Shown here in pieces: positions 35,284 through 43,791 of a stretch of 64,000 nucleotides of DNA. Each line of letters starts with the position of its first letter. Position 1 is the first letter of the stretch. The position numbers and the translations under genes were made by a program. Source of the stretch: Cupriavidus sp. P-10 (GTDB lineage Bacteria > Pseudomonadota > Gammaproteobacteria > Burkholderiales > Burkholderiaceae); assembly GCF_003402535.2 (NCBI RefSeq), contig NZ_AP025171.1:434001-498000 (forward strand), in the 5' to 3' direction. The notes under the pieces were generated by a model, which had not been told where the DNA came from, searched no databases, and worked only from the letters and a program-made list of their open reading frames with translations.

Positions 35284-36423
35284 TCACCCCATCCCCGCAA
35301 CACTGGACAGCAGCATCTTCACCAACACCGCCTGCCGCGTCGCTCCGGTCTTGGCAAAGATCCCCCGCAGGTGTGCGCGGACCGTGTTCTTCTTTACCCC
35401 AAGCCTGACGGCCGCTTCATCGAGCGTCAGGCCATCGACCATCAGCAAGGCCAGCTCGATTTCCGTCGGCGTCAGGTGGAACAGCTTGCGCAGGCTGGCA
35501 TGCGTGTTGCGCGGAGAGCCGGCCGGGTCGCGGATGAATACCGCGACCGCTGGGCGGCGGGCCTTGTCTTCGGTGCGGTAGCTGAGCGGAATCGGCCGCA
35601 CCAGCACGCTCAGCGGCGTGGCCGTTGCGGGGCGGCTAAGCAGCGTGACTTCGCTGCGCGATGCGGCCAGCGCGTGGGCCTGCGCGGTGTCTTCAAGGAT
35701 CCTGCGGAAGCGGCGGCTTTCGACCGGGCAGTGTGCGTGCAGCGAGCCGTCTGACAGATAGAGGCCGTCGCGCGCCTGCAGCAGGCGCCTGGCGACGTCG
35801 TTGCTGCGGATGGTCTTGCCGTGCTCGTCGAGGATGATGGTGCCGACCAGCAGCCGGTCTACGGCTTCCGCGTACAGGGCACGCTCGGATTGCAGCACGT
35901 CGAGCGCGGCATGCAGGTCGACCGCGCGCTTGAGGTGCGGCAACAGGCTCTGCAGCAGTGCCTTCTCGGATTCGCCGAAGTCCTGGCCTGTCTGGGCGCG
36001 GCTGATGAACAGGGCGCATTCCACGCCGTCGGCGGTGACCAGGTTGGCGGCGAGGATATAGCGCAGGTGCAGCGGCGCCAGGTACTGGGTATAGAACGGG
36101 TGGGCCAGCCATCCGGCTTCGCCGAACAGCTCATCGGCGCTGAAGAGGCGGTCGGGATGGAGGTCGAGGAAGGGGCACAGCGCGTAGTACTGCTCGCTGT
36201 ACGAGGGCTCGCCCGGCAGGTGCGGGCCGTAGGCGGAGGCGTTGACGATCAGGCCAGGGCGGTCCGTGGCGGGGTGGCGCAGCACCAGCGTGACGAAGAC
36301 GGCGTCGAGGCGCTGGCGCACGGTTTCGAGGAAGCCGGCCCAGGGCACGGCTTCCGTGGGGCCCTGGTAGAGCTGGGCGAGCAGGGCGCTGAGTTCGGCG
36401 GCCTGCAACGAATATGGCAGCAT
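35284..36423 (-). CDS. LuxR-family regulator, copy 1
   Basis: 379 residues. The C-terminal 65 residues are a LuxR/NarL helix-turn-helix (LTPTEIELALLMVDGLTLDE, then KKNTVRAHLRGIFAKTG). The large N-terminal part has no receiver or autoinducer domain; residues 185-230 (AVDRLLVGTIILDEHGKTIRSND) resemble a PAS core. Size and layout equal those of the second regulator at 47084-48265, with strong similarity along the whole length. The steroid-pathway activator TeiR/TesR of Comamonas is also a LuxR protein of this size, so a similar role is inferred. Operator copy E lies 162 bases upstream of ATG 36423, with a REP-like palindrome between. Confidence 0.85.
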   Translation of the reverse strand: MLPYSLQAAELSALLAQLYQGPTEAVPWAGFLETVRQRLDAVFVTLVLRHPATDRPGLIVNASAYGPHLPGEPSYSEQYYALCPFLDLHPDRLFSADELFGEAGWLAHPFYTQYLAPLHLRYILAANLVTADGVECALFISRAQTGQDFGESEKALLQSLLPHLKRAVDLHAALDVLQSERALYAEAVDRLLVGTIILDEHGKTIRSNDVARRLLQARDGLYLSDGSLHAHCPVESRRFRRILEDTAQAHALAASRSEVTLLSRPATATPLSVLVRPIPLSYRTEDKARRPAVAVFIRDPAGSPRNTHASLRKLFHLTPTEIELALLMVDGLTLDEAAVRLGVKKNTVRAHLRGIFAKTGATRQAVLVKMLLSSVAGMG

Positions 36424-36453
36424 GGTCGAGGCGTTTCGGTTGATTGCCGGTGT

Positions 36454-36485
36454 GCTCCCCTCTCCCGCTTGCGGGAGAGGGGAGC
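36454..36485. repeat. REP-like palindrome, copy 3
   Basis: Perfect 15-bp arms, GCTCCCCTCTCCCGC and its complement, around TT. It sits in the leader of the LuxR gene, 31 bases before its start codon, so it may affect the transcript. Confidence 0.8.
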
Positions 36486-36585
36486 ATGCAGTGGGCCATG
36501 CAAGCGCATTGGATCCACGCGGGCGCGGTCAGCATTCCCAGCTGAAATTCGGTTTCGCCCATCGTACCCAACGCCACCACCGCCT

Positions 36586-36603
36586 CATCGTCCGTTCAGC
36601 CTA
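36586..36603 (-). promoter_or_regulatory. Catabolic operator copy E
   Basis: On the minus strand TAGGCTGAACGGACGATG, 14 of 16 fixed positions; it overlaps the stop codon of cysNC and points toward the LuxR gene. This suggests auto- or cross-regulation of the regulator. Confidence 0.6.
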
Positions 36604-38556
36604 AGGCTTATCCCGCAGCCACGCTACGACCCGCTCCGCCGCTTGTTCCGCCGTGTCGGCCGTGGTGTCGATGCGCAGTTCGGGCCGTTCAGGCGCCTCG
36701 TACGGCGAATCGATGCCGGTGAAGTTCTTCAGCTCGCCACGCCGCGCCTTGCGGTACAGCCCCTTGGGATCGCGCTCCTCTGCCACCGCCAGCGGCGTAT
36801 CGATGAAGACTTCGACAAATTCCCCGTCGCCTGCCAGCGCGCGCGCCATCTCGCGCTCGGAGCGGAACGGCGAGATAAACGAGACCAGCACGATCAGCCC
36901 GGCATCGAGCATCAGCCTTGCCACTTCCGCCACGCGCCGGATGTTCTCGACGCGGTCGGCCTCGGAGAAGCCCAGGTCCTTGTTCAGCCCATGGCGCACG
37001 TTGTCGCCGTCGAGCAGGTAGGTGTGGTGGCCCAGCGCATGCAGGCGCTTTTCCACCAGGTTGGCGATGGTGGACTTGCCCGCGCCGGAGAGCCCGGTGA
37101 ACCAGACGATGCGCGGCGACTGGTGCTTGAGCGCGGCGTGGGCGTGCCGGTCCACGTCGATGGCCTGCCAGTGGACGTTTTGCGCCCGGCGCAGCGCGAA
37201 GTGCAGCATGCCGGCGCCGACGGTGTTGTTGGTCAGCCGGTCGATGATGATGAAGCCGCCCAGCTCGCGGCTGCGTGCATAGGGGTCGAACGCCACCGGC
37301 CGGTCCAGGTGCAGGTTGCAGACGCCGATTTCATTGAGTTCCAGCGTGCGCGCGGCCAGCTGTTCGAGGGTATTGACGTTGACCTTGTATTTGGGCTGCG
37401 CGACGGTCACGCCCACGGTGCGCGTGCCAAGCTTGAGCAGGTAGGGACGGCCGGGCAGCATCGCGTCCTCGTTCATCCACACCAGCGTGGCTTCGAACTG
37501 GTCGGCCACCGCGGGCGGGTCTTCCGCGCACGCCAGCACGTCGCCGCGGCTGATGTCGATCTCGTCGGCCAGCGTCAGCGTCACCGCCTGGCCGCGTACG
37601 GCATGCTCGCATTCGCCATCGGCACCAACGATGCTGGCGACGCGGGACTCCCGGCCGGAGGGAAGGGCGCGAACGCGGTCGCCGCGGCGGATCTCGCCGG
37701 CGCTGACGGTGCCGGCGAAGCCGCGGAAGTCCAGGTTGGGGCGGTTGACCCACTGCACCGGCAGCCGGAACGTTTCGTCCTGCACGGGGGCGCTGTCGAT
37801 CGGCACGGTCTCCAGGTGTTGCATCAGCGTCGGGCCCTGGTACCACGGCGTGTTGGCACTGGGCGCGGTGATGTTGTCGCCGCGCAGCGCGGACATCGGG
37901 ATGCAGGTGATATCGGTCAGGCCGATCTGGCGTGCGAATTCGCGGTACCCGGCTTCGATGCGCGTGTAAACCTCGCGCGAATAGTCCACCATGTCGAGCT
38001 TGTTGACCGCCAGCACCACGCGCCGGATGCCCAGCGTGGATACCAGGTAGCTGTGACGGCGCGTCTGCGTCTGCACGCCGCGGCGCGCATCCACCAGCAG
38101 GATGGCGAGGTCGGCGGTCGATGCGCCGGTGACCATGTTGCGCGTGTATTGCTCATGCCCCGGCGTGTCGGCGACGATGAACTTGCGTTTGTCGGTGGCA
38201 AAGAAGCGGTAGGCGACATCGATGGTGATGCCCTGCTCGCGCTCGGCGGCCAGGCCGTCCACCAGCAGCGCGAAATCGAGGTTGTCGCCCTGCGTGCCCA
38301 TCTTCTTCGAGTCGGCTTCGAGCTGCGCGAGCTGGTCCTCGAACAGCATCTTCGATTCGTACAGCAGCCGGCCGATCAGCGTGCTCTTGCCGTCGTCGAC
38401 GCTGCCGCAGGTGATAAAGCGCAGCAGGCTCTTGCCTTGCTGCGCACGCAGGTAGTCGGCGATATCGTGCTGTGCCGCATTTTTCGCCGCGTTTTTCGCC
38501 GCGTTTGCCGCCGCTTGTGACGCCGATTCCGGCGCGTTGTCGATCAAGGTTTCCAT
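36601..38556 (-). CDS. cysNC: Bifunctional sulfate adenylyltransferase large subunit/APS kinase
   Basis: 651 residues, a fusion of CysN and CysC. The CysN part has the GTPase P-loop GSVDDGKST (51-59), DTPGHEQY and NKLDMVD. The CysC part has the P-loop GLSGAGKST (488-496), [11 protein letters not shown] and the phosphorylated-Ser motif ISPFRSERE. With CysD it makes APS from sulfate and ATP, then phosphorylates it to PAPS, the sulfonate donor. The N-terminus contains an Ala/Asn/Lys repeat encoded by a 12-base tandem repeat. The start overlaps the cysD stop by one base. The fused kinase is a sign of PAPS production for sulfotransferases, and the divergent operon encodes one. Confidence 0.95.
   Translation of the reverse strand: METLIDNAPESASQAAANAAKNAAKNAAQHDIADYLRAQQGKSLLRFITCGSVDDGKSTLIGRLLYESKMLFEDQLAQLEADSKKMGTQGDNLDFALLVDGLAAEREQGITIDVAYRFFATDKRKFIVADTPGHEQYTRNMVTGASTADLAILLVDARRGVQTQTRRHSYLVSTLGIRRVVLAVNKLDMVDYSREVYTRIEAGYREFARQIGLTDITCIPMSALRGDNITAPSANTPWYQGPTLMQHLETVPIDSAPVQDETFRLPVQWVNRPNLDFRGFAGTVSAGEIRRGDRVRALPSGRESRVASIVGADGECEHAVRGQAVTLTLADEIDISRGDVLACAEDPPAVADQFEATLVWMNEDAMLPGRPYLLKLGTRTVGVTVAQPKYKVNVNTLEQLAARTLELNEIGVCNLHLDRPVAFDPYARSRELGGFIIIDRLTNNTVGAGMLHFALRRAQNVHWQAIDVDRHAHAALKHQSPRIVWFTGLSGAGKSTIANLVEKRLHALGHHTYLLDGDNVRHGLNKDLGFSEADRVENIRRVAEVARLMLDAGLIVLVSFISPFRSEREMARALAGDGEFVEVFIDTPLAVAEERDPKGLYRKARRGELKNFTGIDSPYEAPERPELRIDTTADTAEQAAERVVAWLRDKP
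38474..38509. repeat. 12-base tandem repeat inside the cysNC start region
   Basis: GCCGCATTTTTC, GCCGCGTTTTTC and GCCGCGTTTGCC. Read on the minus strand it encodes repeated Ala-Ala-Lys-Asn near residues 15-28, before the conserved GTPase domain. Confidence 0.75.
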
Positions 38557-39452
38557 CAGAAGTACCCCTCCTGCTTTTTCTTCTCCATCGAACCGGCCGA
38601 ATCGCTGTCGATCAGCCGTCCCTGGCGCTCCGACGTGGTCGCCAGCAGCATTTCCTGGATGATGCCGCCGAGCGTGTCGGCCTCGCTCTCGATTGCGCCG
38701 GTGAGCGGATAGCAGCCCAGCGTGCGGAAGCGGACCTTGCGCATCTGAGGCTTCTCGCCGGGGCGCAGCGGCAGGCGTTCGTCGTCGACCATGATCAGCG
38801 TGCCGTCGCGCTCGACCACCGGCCGTTCCCTGGCGTAGTAAAGCGGCACGATCGGGATGTCGTTCAGGTAGATGTATTGCCAGATGTCCAGCTCGGTCCA
38901 GTTCGACAGCGGGAATACGCGCAGGCTTTCGCCCTTGCGCTTGCGGGTGTTGTACTGGCGCCAGAGTTCGGGGCGCTGCATCTTCGGGTCCCAGCGGTGC
39001 TGTGCGGTGCGCACCGAGAACACCCGCTCCTTGGCGCGTGACTTCTCCTCGTCGCGGCGCGCGCCGCCGAAGGCGGCGTCAAAGCCGTAGTGATCCAGTG
39101 CCTGCTTCAGGCCCTGCGTCTTCCACACATCGGTGTGGACGGCCGAACCGTGCTCATGCGGGCTGATATTGCGTTCCAGCCCTTCAGGGTTGATATGGAC
39201 GCGCAGGTCCAGGCCGAGCCGGTCGACGGTCTGGTCGCGGAACGCGATCATCTCGCGGAATTTCCACGTGGTATCGACATGCAGCAGCGGGAACGGCGGC
39301 CGCGCGGGATAGAAGGCCTTCATCGCAAGGTGCAGCATCACGGCGCTGTCCTTGCCGATGGAATAGAGCATGACGGGGTTTTCGCATTCCGCCACCACCT
39401 CCCGCATGATGTGGATGCTCTCCGCCTCCAGTTGCTCCAGGTGGGTCAACAT
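38556..39452 (-). CDS. cysD: Sulfate adenylyltransferase small subunit
   Basis: 298 residues, full length. The PP-loop of the ATP-pyrophosphatase fold reads [14 protein letters not shown], followed by [11 protein letters not shown] and [16 protein letters not shown], all typical of CysD. It forms APS with the GTPase CysN part of the fusion encoded next. ATG 39452 has GAGGAG upstream; the longer frame crosses the promoter. It is the first gene of a two-gene leftward operon with operator copy F1 88 bases upstream. Confidence 0.95.
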   Translation of the reverse strand: MLTHLEQLEAESIHIMREVVAECENPVMLYSIGKDSAVMLHLAMKAFYPARPPFPLLHVDTTWKFREMIAFRDQTVDRLGLDLRVHINPEGLERNISPHEHGSAVHTDVWKTQGLKQALDHYGFDAAFGGARRDEEKSRAKERVFSVRTAQHRWDPKMQRPELWRQYNTRKRKGESLRVFPLSNWTELDIWQYIYLNDIPIVPLYYARERPVVERDGTLIMVDDERLPLRPGEKPQMRKVRFRTLGCYPLTGAIESEADTLGGIIQEMLLATTSERQGRLIDSDSAGSMEKKKQEGYF

Positions 39453-39540
39453 CGCGTTCTCCTCTTGATCCTCTTGGTTGTGCCAGCCCCCGGACAGGGA
39501 TTGGCATGGCCACAAGGTAGCGAGCCGGGGCCCCGCGCCA

Positions 39541-39558
39541 CTTCGTCCGGGCGGACTA
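39541..39558 (-). promoter_or_regulatory. Catabolic operator copy F1 (cysD side)
   Basis: On the minus strand TAGTCCGCCCGGACGAAG, 15 of 16 fixed positions, pointing toward cysD. With F2 it forms a large inverted repeat: 39544-39564 and 39582-39602 are complementary at 20 of 21 positions around a 17-base spacer. Confidence 0.8.
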
Positions 39559-39587
39559 AGAAATCGCGGGCCGCCGCACGCATTTCC

Positions 39588-39605
39588 TAGTCCGCCCGGA
39601 CGAGG
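39588..39605 (+). promoter_or_regulatory. Catabolic operator copy F2 (sulfotransferase side)
   Basis: TAGTCCGCCCGGACGAGG, 15 of 16 fixed positions, pointing toward the DUF1214-sulfotransferase operon, 58 bases before its start. Centre-to-centre distance to F1 is 45 bases. Confidence 0.8.
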
Positions 39606-39663
39606 AGGCGCTTGCCCTGCGCTGGGTATCGTTGCTACGCCGACGAACCACGGGAGCAGGCAG

Positions 39664-40773
39664 ATGGCGACCACCGCCGAAGACCAATTGCTGAGCGGCC
39701 ACACCTGGGCCGAGTTTTGCGAAGTGCTCAAGCGCAGCGGGCAGCAGATCCTGCGCCCGGAAGCGCCGACCGACGCGCTCACGCGCGCCGAGGGCTTCCG
39801 CTACCTGAGCCGATTGCTGCGCATTGCGCTGGAGATGCACGTGGAATTTGCCGATCCGGCGTTTCCTGGTTTCTTCTCGCCGTCGCATGAAACCGCCAAG
39901 ATCGGCGCGGACAATCCGGACAACCTGTACCGCTACGCGCGCCTGGACGGCAATGCGGCATACCGCATTCGCGGCCGGCGCGGCACGGTGGCGTATCTCA
40001 GCTTCGGCACGCAAAAGGGAGGCTACGAAACGGACGGGCGCATGGTGCAGACCGGCTTTATCGACAGCAACAGGCTGGCGGTGGCGGCGGACGGCAGCTT
40101 CGAGATCGTCCTCAGCGCGCAGCCGCGCGACGGCAACTGGGTGCGCATGGAGCCGGCCACCAATGCGCTGGTAGTGCGCCAGACGTTCCTGGACCGCAAG
40201 GCGGAGACGCCGGCCGAACTGCACATCGAGCGGCTCGATGGCAATGGCAAGCCGCCCGCGCTCAGCGCGGAGCGCCTGCACGGCGGCCTGCTGCGCGCCG
40301 CGGATTTTGTCGAGGGCACCGCGCGCATCTTCGCCGACTGGGCACAGGGCTACGGCGGGCATGTCAACGCCTTGCCACCCGCGGACCAGGGGGTGTGCCA
40401 GGCAGCTGGTGGCGATCCCAACATCTTCTACTACCACTCCGGTTGGCAACTGGCCGACGACGAGGCACTGGTGGTCGAGGTCGACCAGGTGCCGGCGTGC
40501 GACTTCTGGAACTTCCAGATCAACAACTACTGGATGGAGTCGCTCGACTACCGCTACCACGACATCTGCATCAACAAACACGGCGCCCGGCTCGACGCCA
40601 GCGGCGGCGTCACGGTCATCCTCAGCGCGCGCGATCCGGGCCTGCCCAACTGGCTGGAGACCGCCGGCCACCGCAACGGCACCATGTGCTGGCGCTGGGT
40701 GGGGGCGGCGCAGCCGGTGCATCCGCGCACGCGCGTGGTCAAGCTTGCATCGCTCAGGGGGAACAACGCATGA
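39664..40773 (+). CDS. DUF1214-type protein
   Basis: 369 residues, no signal peptide or membrane helix. The C-terminal part ([20 protein letters not shown], then [20 protein letters not shown] and WRWVGAAQP) has the aromatic-rich, beta-sandwich pattern of DUF1214 proteins, whose biochemical role is unknown to me. Operon position directly before a sulfotransferase (ATGA overlap) suggests it acts on or presents the same substrate. ATG 39664 has GGAGCAGG upstream. It is the first gene of the four-gene operon controlled by operator F2. Confidence 0.7.
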   Translation: MATTAEDQLLSGHTWAEFCEVLKRSGQQILRPEAPTDALTRAEGFRYLSRLLRIALEMHVEFADPAFPGFFSPSHETAKIGADNPDNLYRYARLDGNAAYRIRGRRGTVAYLSFGTQKGGYETDGRMVQTGFIDSNRLAVAADGSFEIVLSAQPRDGNWVRMEPATNALVVRQTFLDRKAETPAELHIERLDGNGKPPALSAERLHGGLLRAADFVEGTARIFADWAQGYGGHVNALPPADQGVCQAAGGDPNIFYYHSGWQLADDEALVVEVDQVPACDFWNFQINNYWMESLDYRYHDICINKHGARLDASGGVTVILSARDPGLPNWLETAGHRNGTMCWRWVGAAQPVHPRTRVVKLASLRGNNA

Positions 40774-41948
40774 ATGGAATCAACGTGGAGCGCCTGCTTG
40801 CGCAGGCGAGCGAGCAGGCCGGCGGACTGGCCGACTTCGGCCCGGGCAACTACCGCGAGGCCCTGGAGGTGCTGTCCGGCTCGCTCGCACGCGAGGCCAA
40901 CCTGTCGCCGCAGGGCGCGCAACTGCTGGAGGGCAAGCTGCTGGCGCAGCTGGTGAACCGGCTGGTGATCCAGGACTACTGCCGGCGCCATCCGGAGATC
41001 CTGCAGGAACGCGTGGAAGACCCGCTGGTCATCGTCGGCCTGCCGCGCACCGGCACCACGCTGCTGCAGCGCATGCTGGCCACCGACGCGCGTTTCTGTT
41101 CGGCAGCGTGGTGGGAAACCCGCTACCCGGCGCCGCTGCCCGGCGAGGACGTGCGCGACGCCAGCCGGCGCATCGCGCTGGCACGCGAGGAAGTCGCGCA
41201 GATGATCCGCTTCATCCCGGACATCCTCGCCATCCACCCGCTCGACGCGATGGCCGCCGACGAGGAATTCATGCTGATGGAGCATGCCTTCCTGTGTGCG
41301 ATGGATTCCTACGCCAACGTTCCCGCCTATACCGACTGGCTGGCGCGCCAGGACCGCACGGAAGTCTATGCCTGGCTGAAGACCATGCTGCAGTTCCTGC
41401 AGTGGCAGAAGCGCCAGCGCGCAGGGACTCAGGCGGCGCCGGCGCGGCGCTGGGTGCTGAAGACACCGCAGCACCTGCATACGCTGGAGGTCCTGTTCCG
41501 GGTCTTCCCGGGCGCGCAGGTGGTGCTGACCCATCGCGATCCCGCGCAGACCATCCCGTCCATGGCCAGCATGGCGCATACGCTGTGGAAGCTGTACGCC
41601 GATGCGCCCGATCCCGTCACGGCGGGCCGGCAATGGAGCGAACAGATGCGGCGCGGCACCGATCACGCCATGGCCGTGCGCGACGCCATGCCTGCCGAGC
41701 GCTTTCTCGACGTGCGTTTCGAGGACACCGTGCGTGATCCCTTCGGCGTGGCGCAGGCGGTCTACCGCTTTGCCGGCATGCCGCTGACCGAGGCCGCGCG
41801 CGCCGGCATGTGGGCATGGATGGAAAGCAATCCGCGCAACCAGCGCGCGGCGCACGCCTATACGCCCGAGCAGTTCGGGCTGAGCCAGGCACAGCTGGAG
41901 CGCGACTTTGCCGGCTATCGCGCGCGGCACATCGTAGCCCGCAGCTAA
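40770..41948 (+). CDS. PAPS-dependent sulfotransferase
   Basis: 392 residues. The 5'-phosphosulfate loop is VGLPRTGTTLLQR (residues 89-101), and the 3'-phosphate binding segment is THRDPAQTIPSMASM, both characteristic of the sulfotransferase family. It transfers the sulfonate of PAPS to a hydroxyl or amine, leaving PAP. The long N-terminal helical part before the P-loop resembles bacterial sulfotransferases of the Stf type rather than short cytosolic ones. The gene overlaps the DUF1214 gene and is divergent from cysD-cysNC, which make PAPS. A sterol or steroid acceptor is inferred from the surrounding pathway. Confidence 0.88.
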   Translation: MNGINVERLLAQASEQAGGLADFGPGNYREALEVLSGSLAREANLSPQGAQLLEGKLLAQLVNRLVIQDYCRRHPEILQERVEDPLVIVGLPRTGTTLLQRMLATDARFCSAAWWETRYPAPLPGEDVRDASRRIALAREEVAQMIRFIPDILAIHPLDAMAADEEFMLMEHAFLCAMDSYANVPAYTDWLARQDRTEVYAWLKTMLQFLQWQKRQRAGTQAAPARRWVLKTPQHLHTLEVLFRVFPGAQVVLTHRDPAQTIPSMASMAHTLWKLYADAPDPVTAGRQWSEQMRRGTDHAMAVRDAMPAERFLDVRFEDTVRDPFGVAQAVYRFAGMPLTEAARAGMWAWMESNPRNQRAAHAYTPEQFGLSQAQLERDFAGYRARHIVARS

Positions 41949-41979
41949 CTGATACCGAAAACATCAAGGAGACAACAAC

Positions 41980-42771
41980 ATGCTGCTGAAAGACAAGATC
42001 GTCATCGTGTCCGGCATCGGCCCGGGACTGGGCATCAAGCTCGCGGTGGAAGCCGCGCGCGAGGGCGCCCGCGCCGTGGCCATTGCCGCGCGCACCGCCG
42101 CCAGGCTGGACGAAGCGCAGGCCCGCATCGACGCACTGGGCGCCGACTGCGAAGTGCTCAAGGTGGTGACCGACATTACCGACCGCGCCCAGTCCCGCCA
42201 TCTGGCCAGCGAGGCCATGCGCCGCTTCGGCCGCATCGACGCGCTCGTCAACAGCGCCTTCCAGCACGGCAACTTCCCCGAGCCGGTGGAATCCGCCGAC
42301 CTGGACGTGTGGCGCCAGGTGTTCGACACCAATGTCTTCGGCACCATGACGCTGACGCAGGAGGTGGCCGCGCTGATGAAGCCGCAGGGCGGCGGCGCCA
42401 TCGTGATGATCAATACCCAGGCCACGCGCAAGCCGATGCCCGGGGAATCGGGCTACGCGGCGTCCAAGGGCGCGCTGGCGGTGGCGGTCAAGTACCTGGC
42501 GCGCGAGCTGGGGCCGCATGGCATCCGCGCCAACAGCATCTTCATGGGCTGGATGTGGGGCGCGCCGGTGCAAGGTTATGTGCGCCACGCCGCGGCCGAG
42601 CAGGGGGTCGCCGAGGACGCTATCATCGCACCGGTGGCTTCCCAGATCGCGCTGGGCCGCATGCCGACGGACGACGACTGCGCGCGCGCGGCGCTGTTCC
42701 TGGTGTCGGACTACGCCCGGGCGATCACCGGGGCCTCGCTGGATGCCAATGGTGGCGACTTCATGCCCTGA
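41980..42771 (+). CDS. SDR-family protein with atypical motifs
   Basis: 263 residues with the SDR fold, but with deviations. The cofactor loop reads SGIGPGLG instead of TGxxxGIG, NNAG is replaced by VNSA, and the residue 13 before the catalytic Tyr (YAASK) is Thr rather than Ser (NTQATRK). Tyr and Lys are kept. It could still be active with Thr, or have a changed reaction. It follows the sulfotransferase by 31 bases in the same operon, so the oxidised or sulfonated product may be its substrate. Confidence 0.8.
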   Translation: MLLKDKIVIVSGIGPGLGIKLAVEAAREGARAVAIAARTAARLDEAQARIDALGADCEVLKVVTDITDRAQSRHLASEAMRRFGRIDALVNSAFQHGNFPEPVESADLDVWRQVFDTNVFGTMTLTQEVAALMKPQGGGAIVMINTQATRKPMPGESGYAASKGALAVAVKYLARELGPHGIRANSIFMGWMWGAPVQGYVRHAAAEQGVAEDAIIAPVASQIALGRMPTDDDCARAALFLVSDYARAITGASLDANGGDFMP

Positions 42772-42804
42772 CCCGCCGGACTGACTGCTCAACTGCCAAC
42801 TGGC

Positions 42805-43791
42805 ATGACCCGCTACTTTGCCTTCAACGGCGACGCCGACGGCCTGTGCGCCTTGCAGCAGCTGCGCCTGGCGCATCCTGGCGATGCGACCCTGGTCACC
42901 GGCGTCAAGCGCGATATCCGCCTGCTCGAGCGGATCGACGCTTGCGCCGGCGATACCGTGACCGCGCTGGACATCTCGCTCGAACAGAACCGGGACGGGC
43001 TGCTGCGGCTGCTCGCCGCCGGCGCGCAGGTGGACTACTTCGACCACCATCACGCCGGCGAACTGCCGTCGCATGCCGGGCTGCGCGCGCATATCGACGA
43101 AGCCGCGGCGGTCTGCACCAGCACCCTGGTCGACCGCCACCTGGCCGGGCGCCACCAGCGCTGGGCCATCACCGCTGCCTTTGGCGACAACCTGGGCGAC
43201 GTGGCGCGCACCATGGCGGCGCAGGCACGGCTGGACGCGCGCGAGACCGTGCTGCTGGAACGGCTCGGCACCTGCCTGAACTACAACGCGTATGGCGAGT
43301 GCGTGGCGGACCTGCATTGCGATCCCGCCGAACTGGCCCGGCACATGTTGCCGTTCGCGGACCCGCTGGATTTCGCCGGGCAATGCGACGCCTACGCGCT
43401 GCTGTGCGACGGCTACGAGGACGACATGGCGCAGGCGCGCCGGCTGGCGCCTGTGCATGAAGTCCCTGGCGCGGCGCTGCTGGTGCTGCCCGACGCGCCA
43501 TGGGCGCGGCGTGCGATCGGGGTGCTGGCCAATGAGCTGGTGCGCGGGCGTCCCGGCGATGCGATCGGCCTGCTGTCGCCCAGGTCCGGCGGCGGCTTTG
43601 CGGTCAGCGTGCGGGTGCCTGCGCACAGCGCCACCGGCGCGGCCGACTTCTGCCGAGGCTTCGAGACCGGCGGTGGCCGGCGCCTGGCCGGCGGCATCAA
43701 CCACCTGCCCGACGCCGAGGTAGAGCGCTTTACGCGCAGCTTTGCCGACTGCTACGGCGCGCCGCTCAGCCCGGCGGGACAAACTCCGTAA
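42805..43791 (+). CDS. DHH/DHHA1-family phosphoesterase, possible PAP phosphatase
   Basis: 328 residues. The DHH domain has NGDADGLCAL (Asp10, Asp12) and DYFDHHHAGE (DHH at 80-82), plus GDNLGD. The C-terminal DHHA1 part has RSGGGFAVSVR and GGGRRLAGGI. Relatives include NrnA-type oligoribonucleases, which also hydrolyse 3'-phosphoadenosine 5'-phosphate. Since a sulfotransferase is encoded two genes upstream, clearing its PAP by-product is the most attractive role, though RecJ-like or cyclic-dinucleotide functions are possible. The 3' end overlaps the convergent RibBA-like gene by 26 bases. Confidence 0.8.
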   Translation: MTRYFAFNGDADGLCALQQLRLAHPGDATLVTGVKRDIRLLERIDACAGDTVTALDISLEQNRDGLLRLLAAGAQVDYFDHHHAGELPSHAGLRAHIDEAAAVCTSTLVDRHLAGRHQRWAITAAFGDNLGDVARTMAAQARLDARETVLLERLGTCLNYNAYGECVADLHCDPAELARHMLPFADPLDFAGQCDAYALLCDGYEDDMAQARRLAPVHEVPGAALLVLPDAPWARRAIGVLANELVRGRPGDAIGLLSPRSGGGFAVSVRVPAHSATGAADFCRGFETGGGRRLAGGINHLPDAEVERFTRSFADCYGAPLSPAGQTP

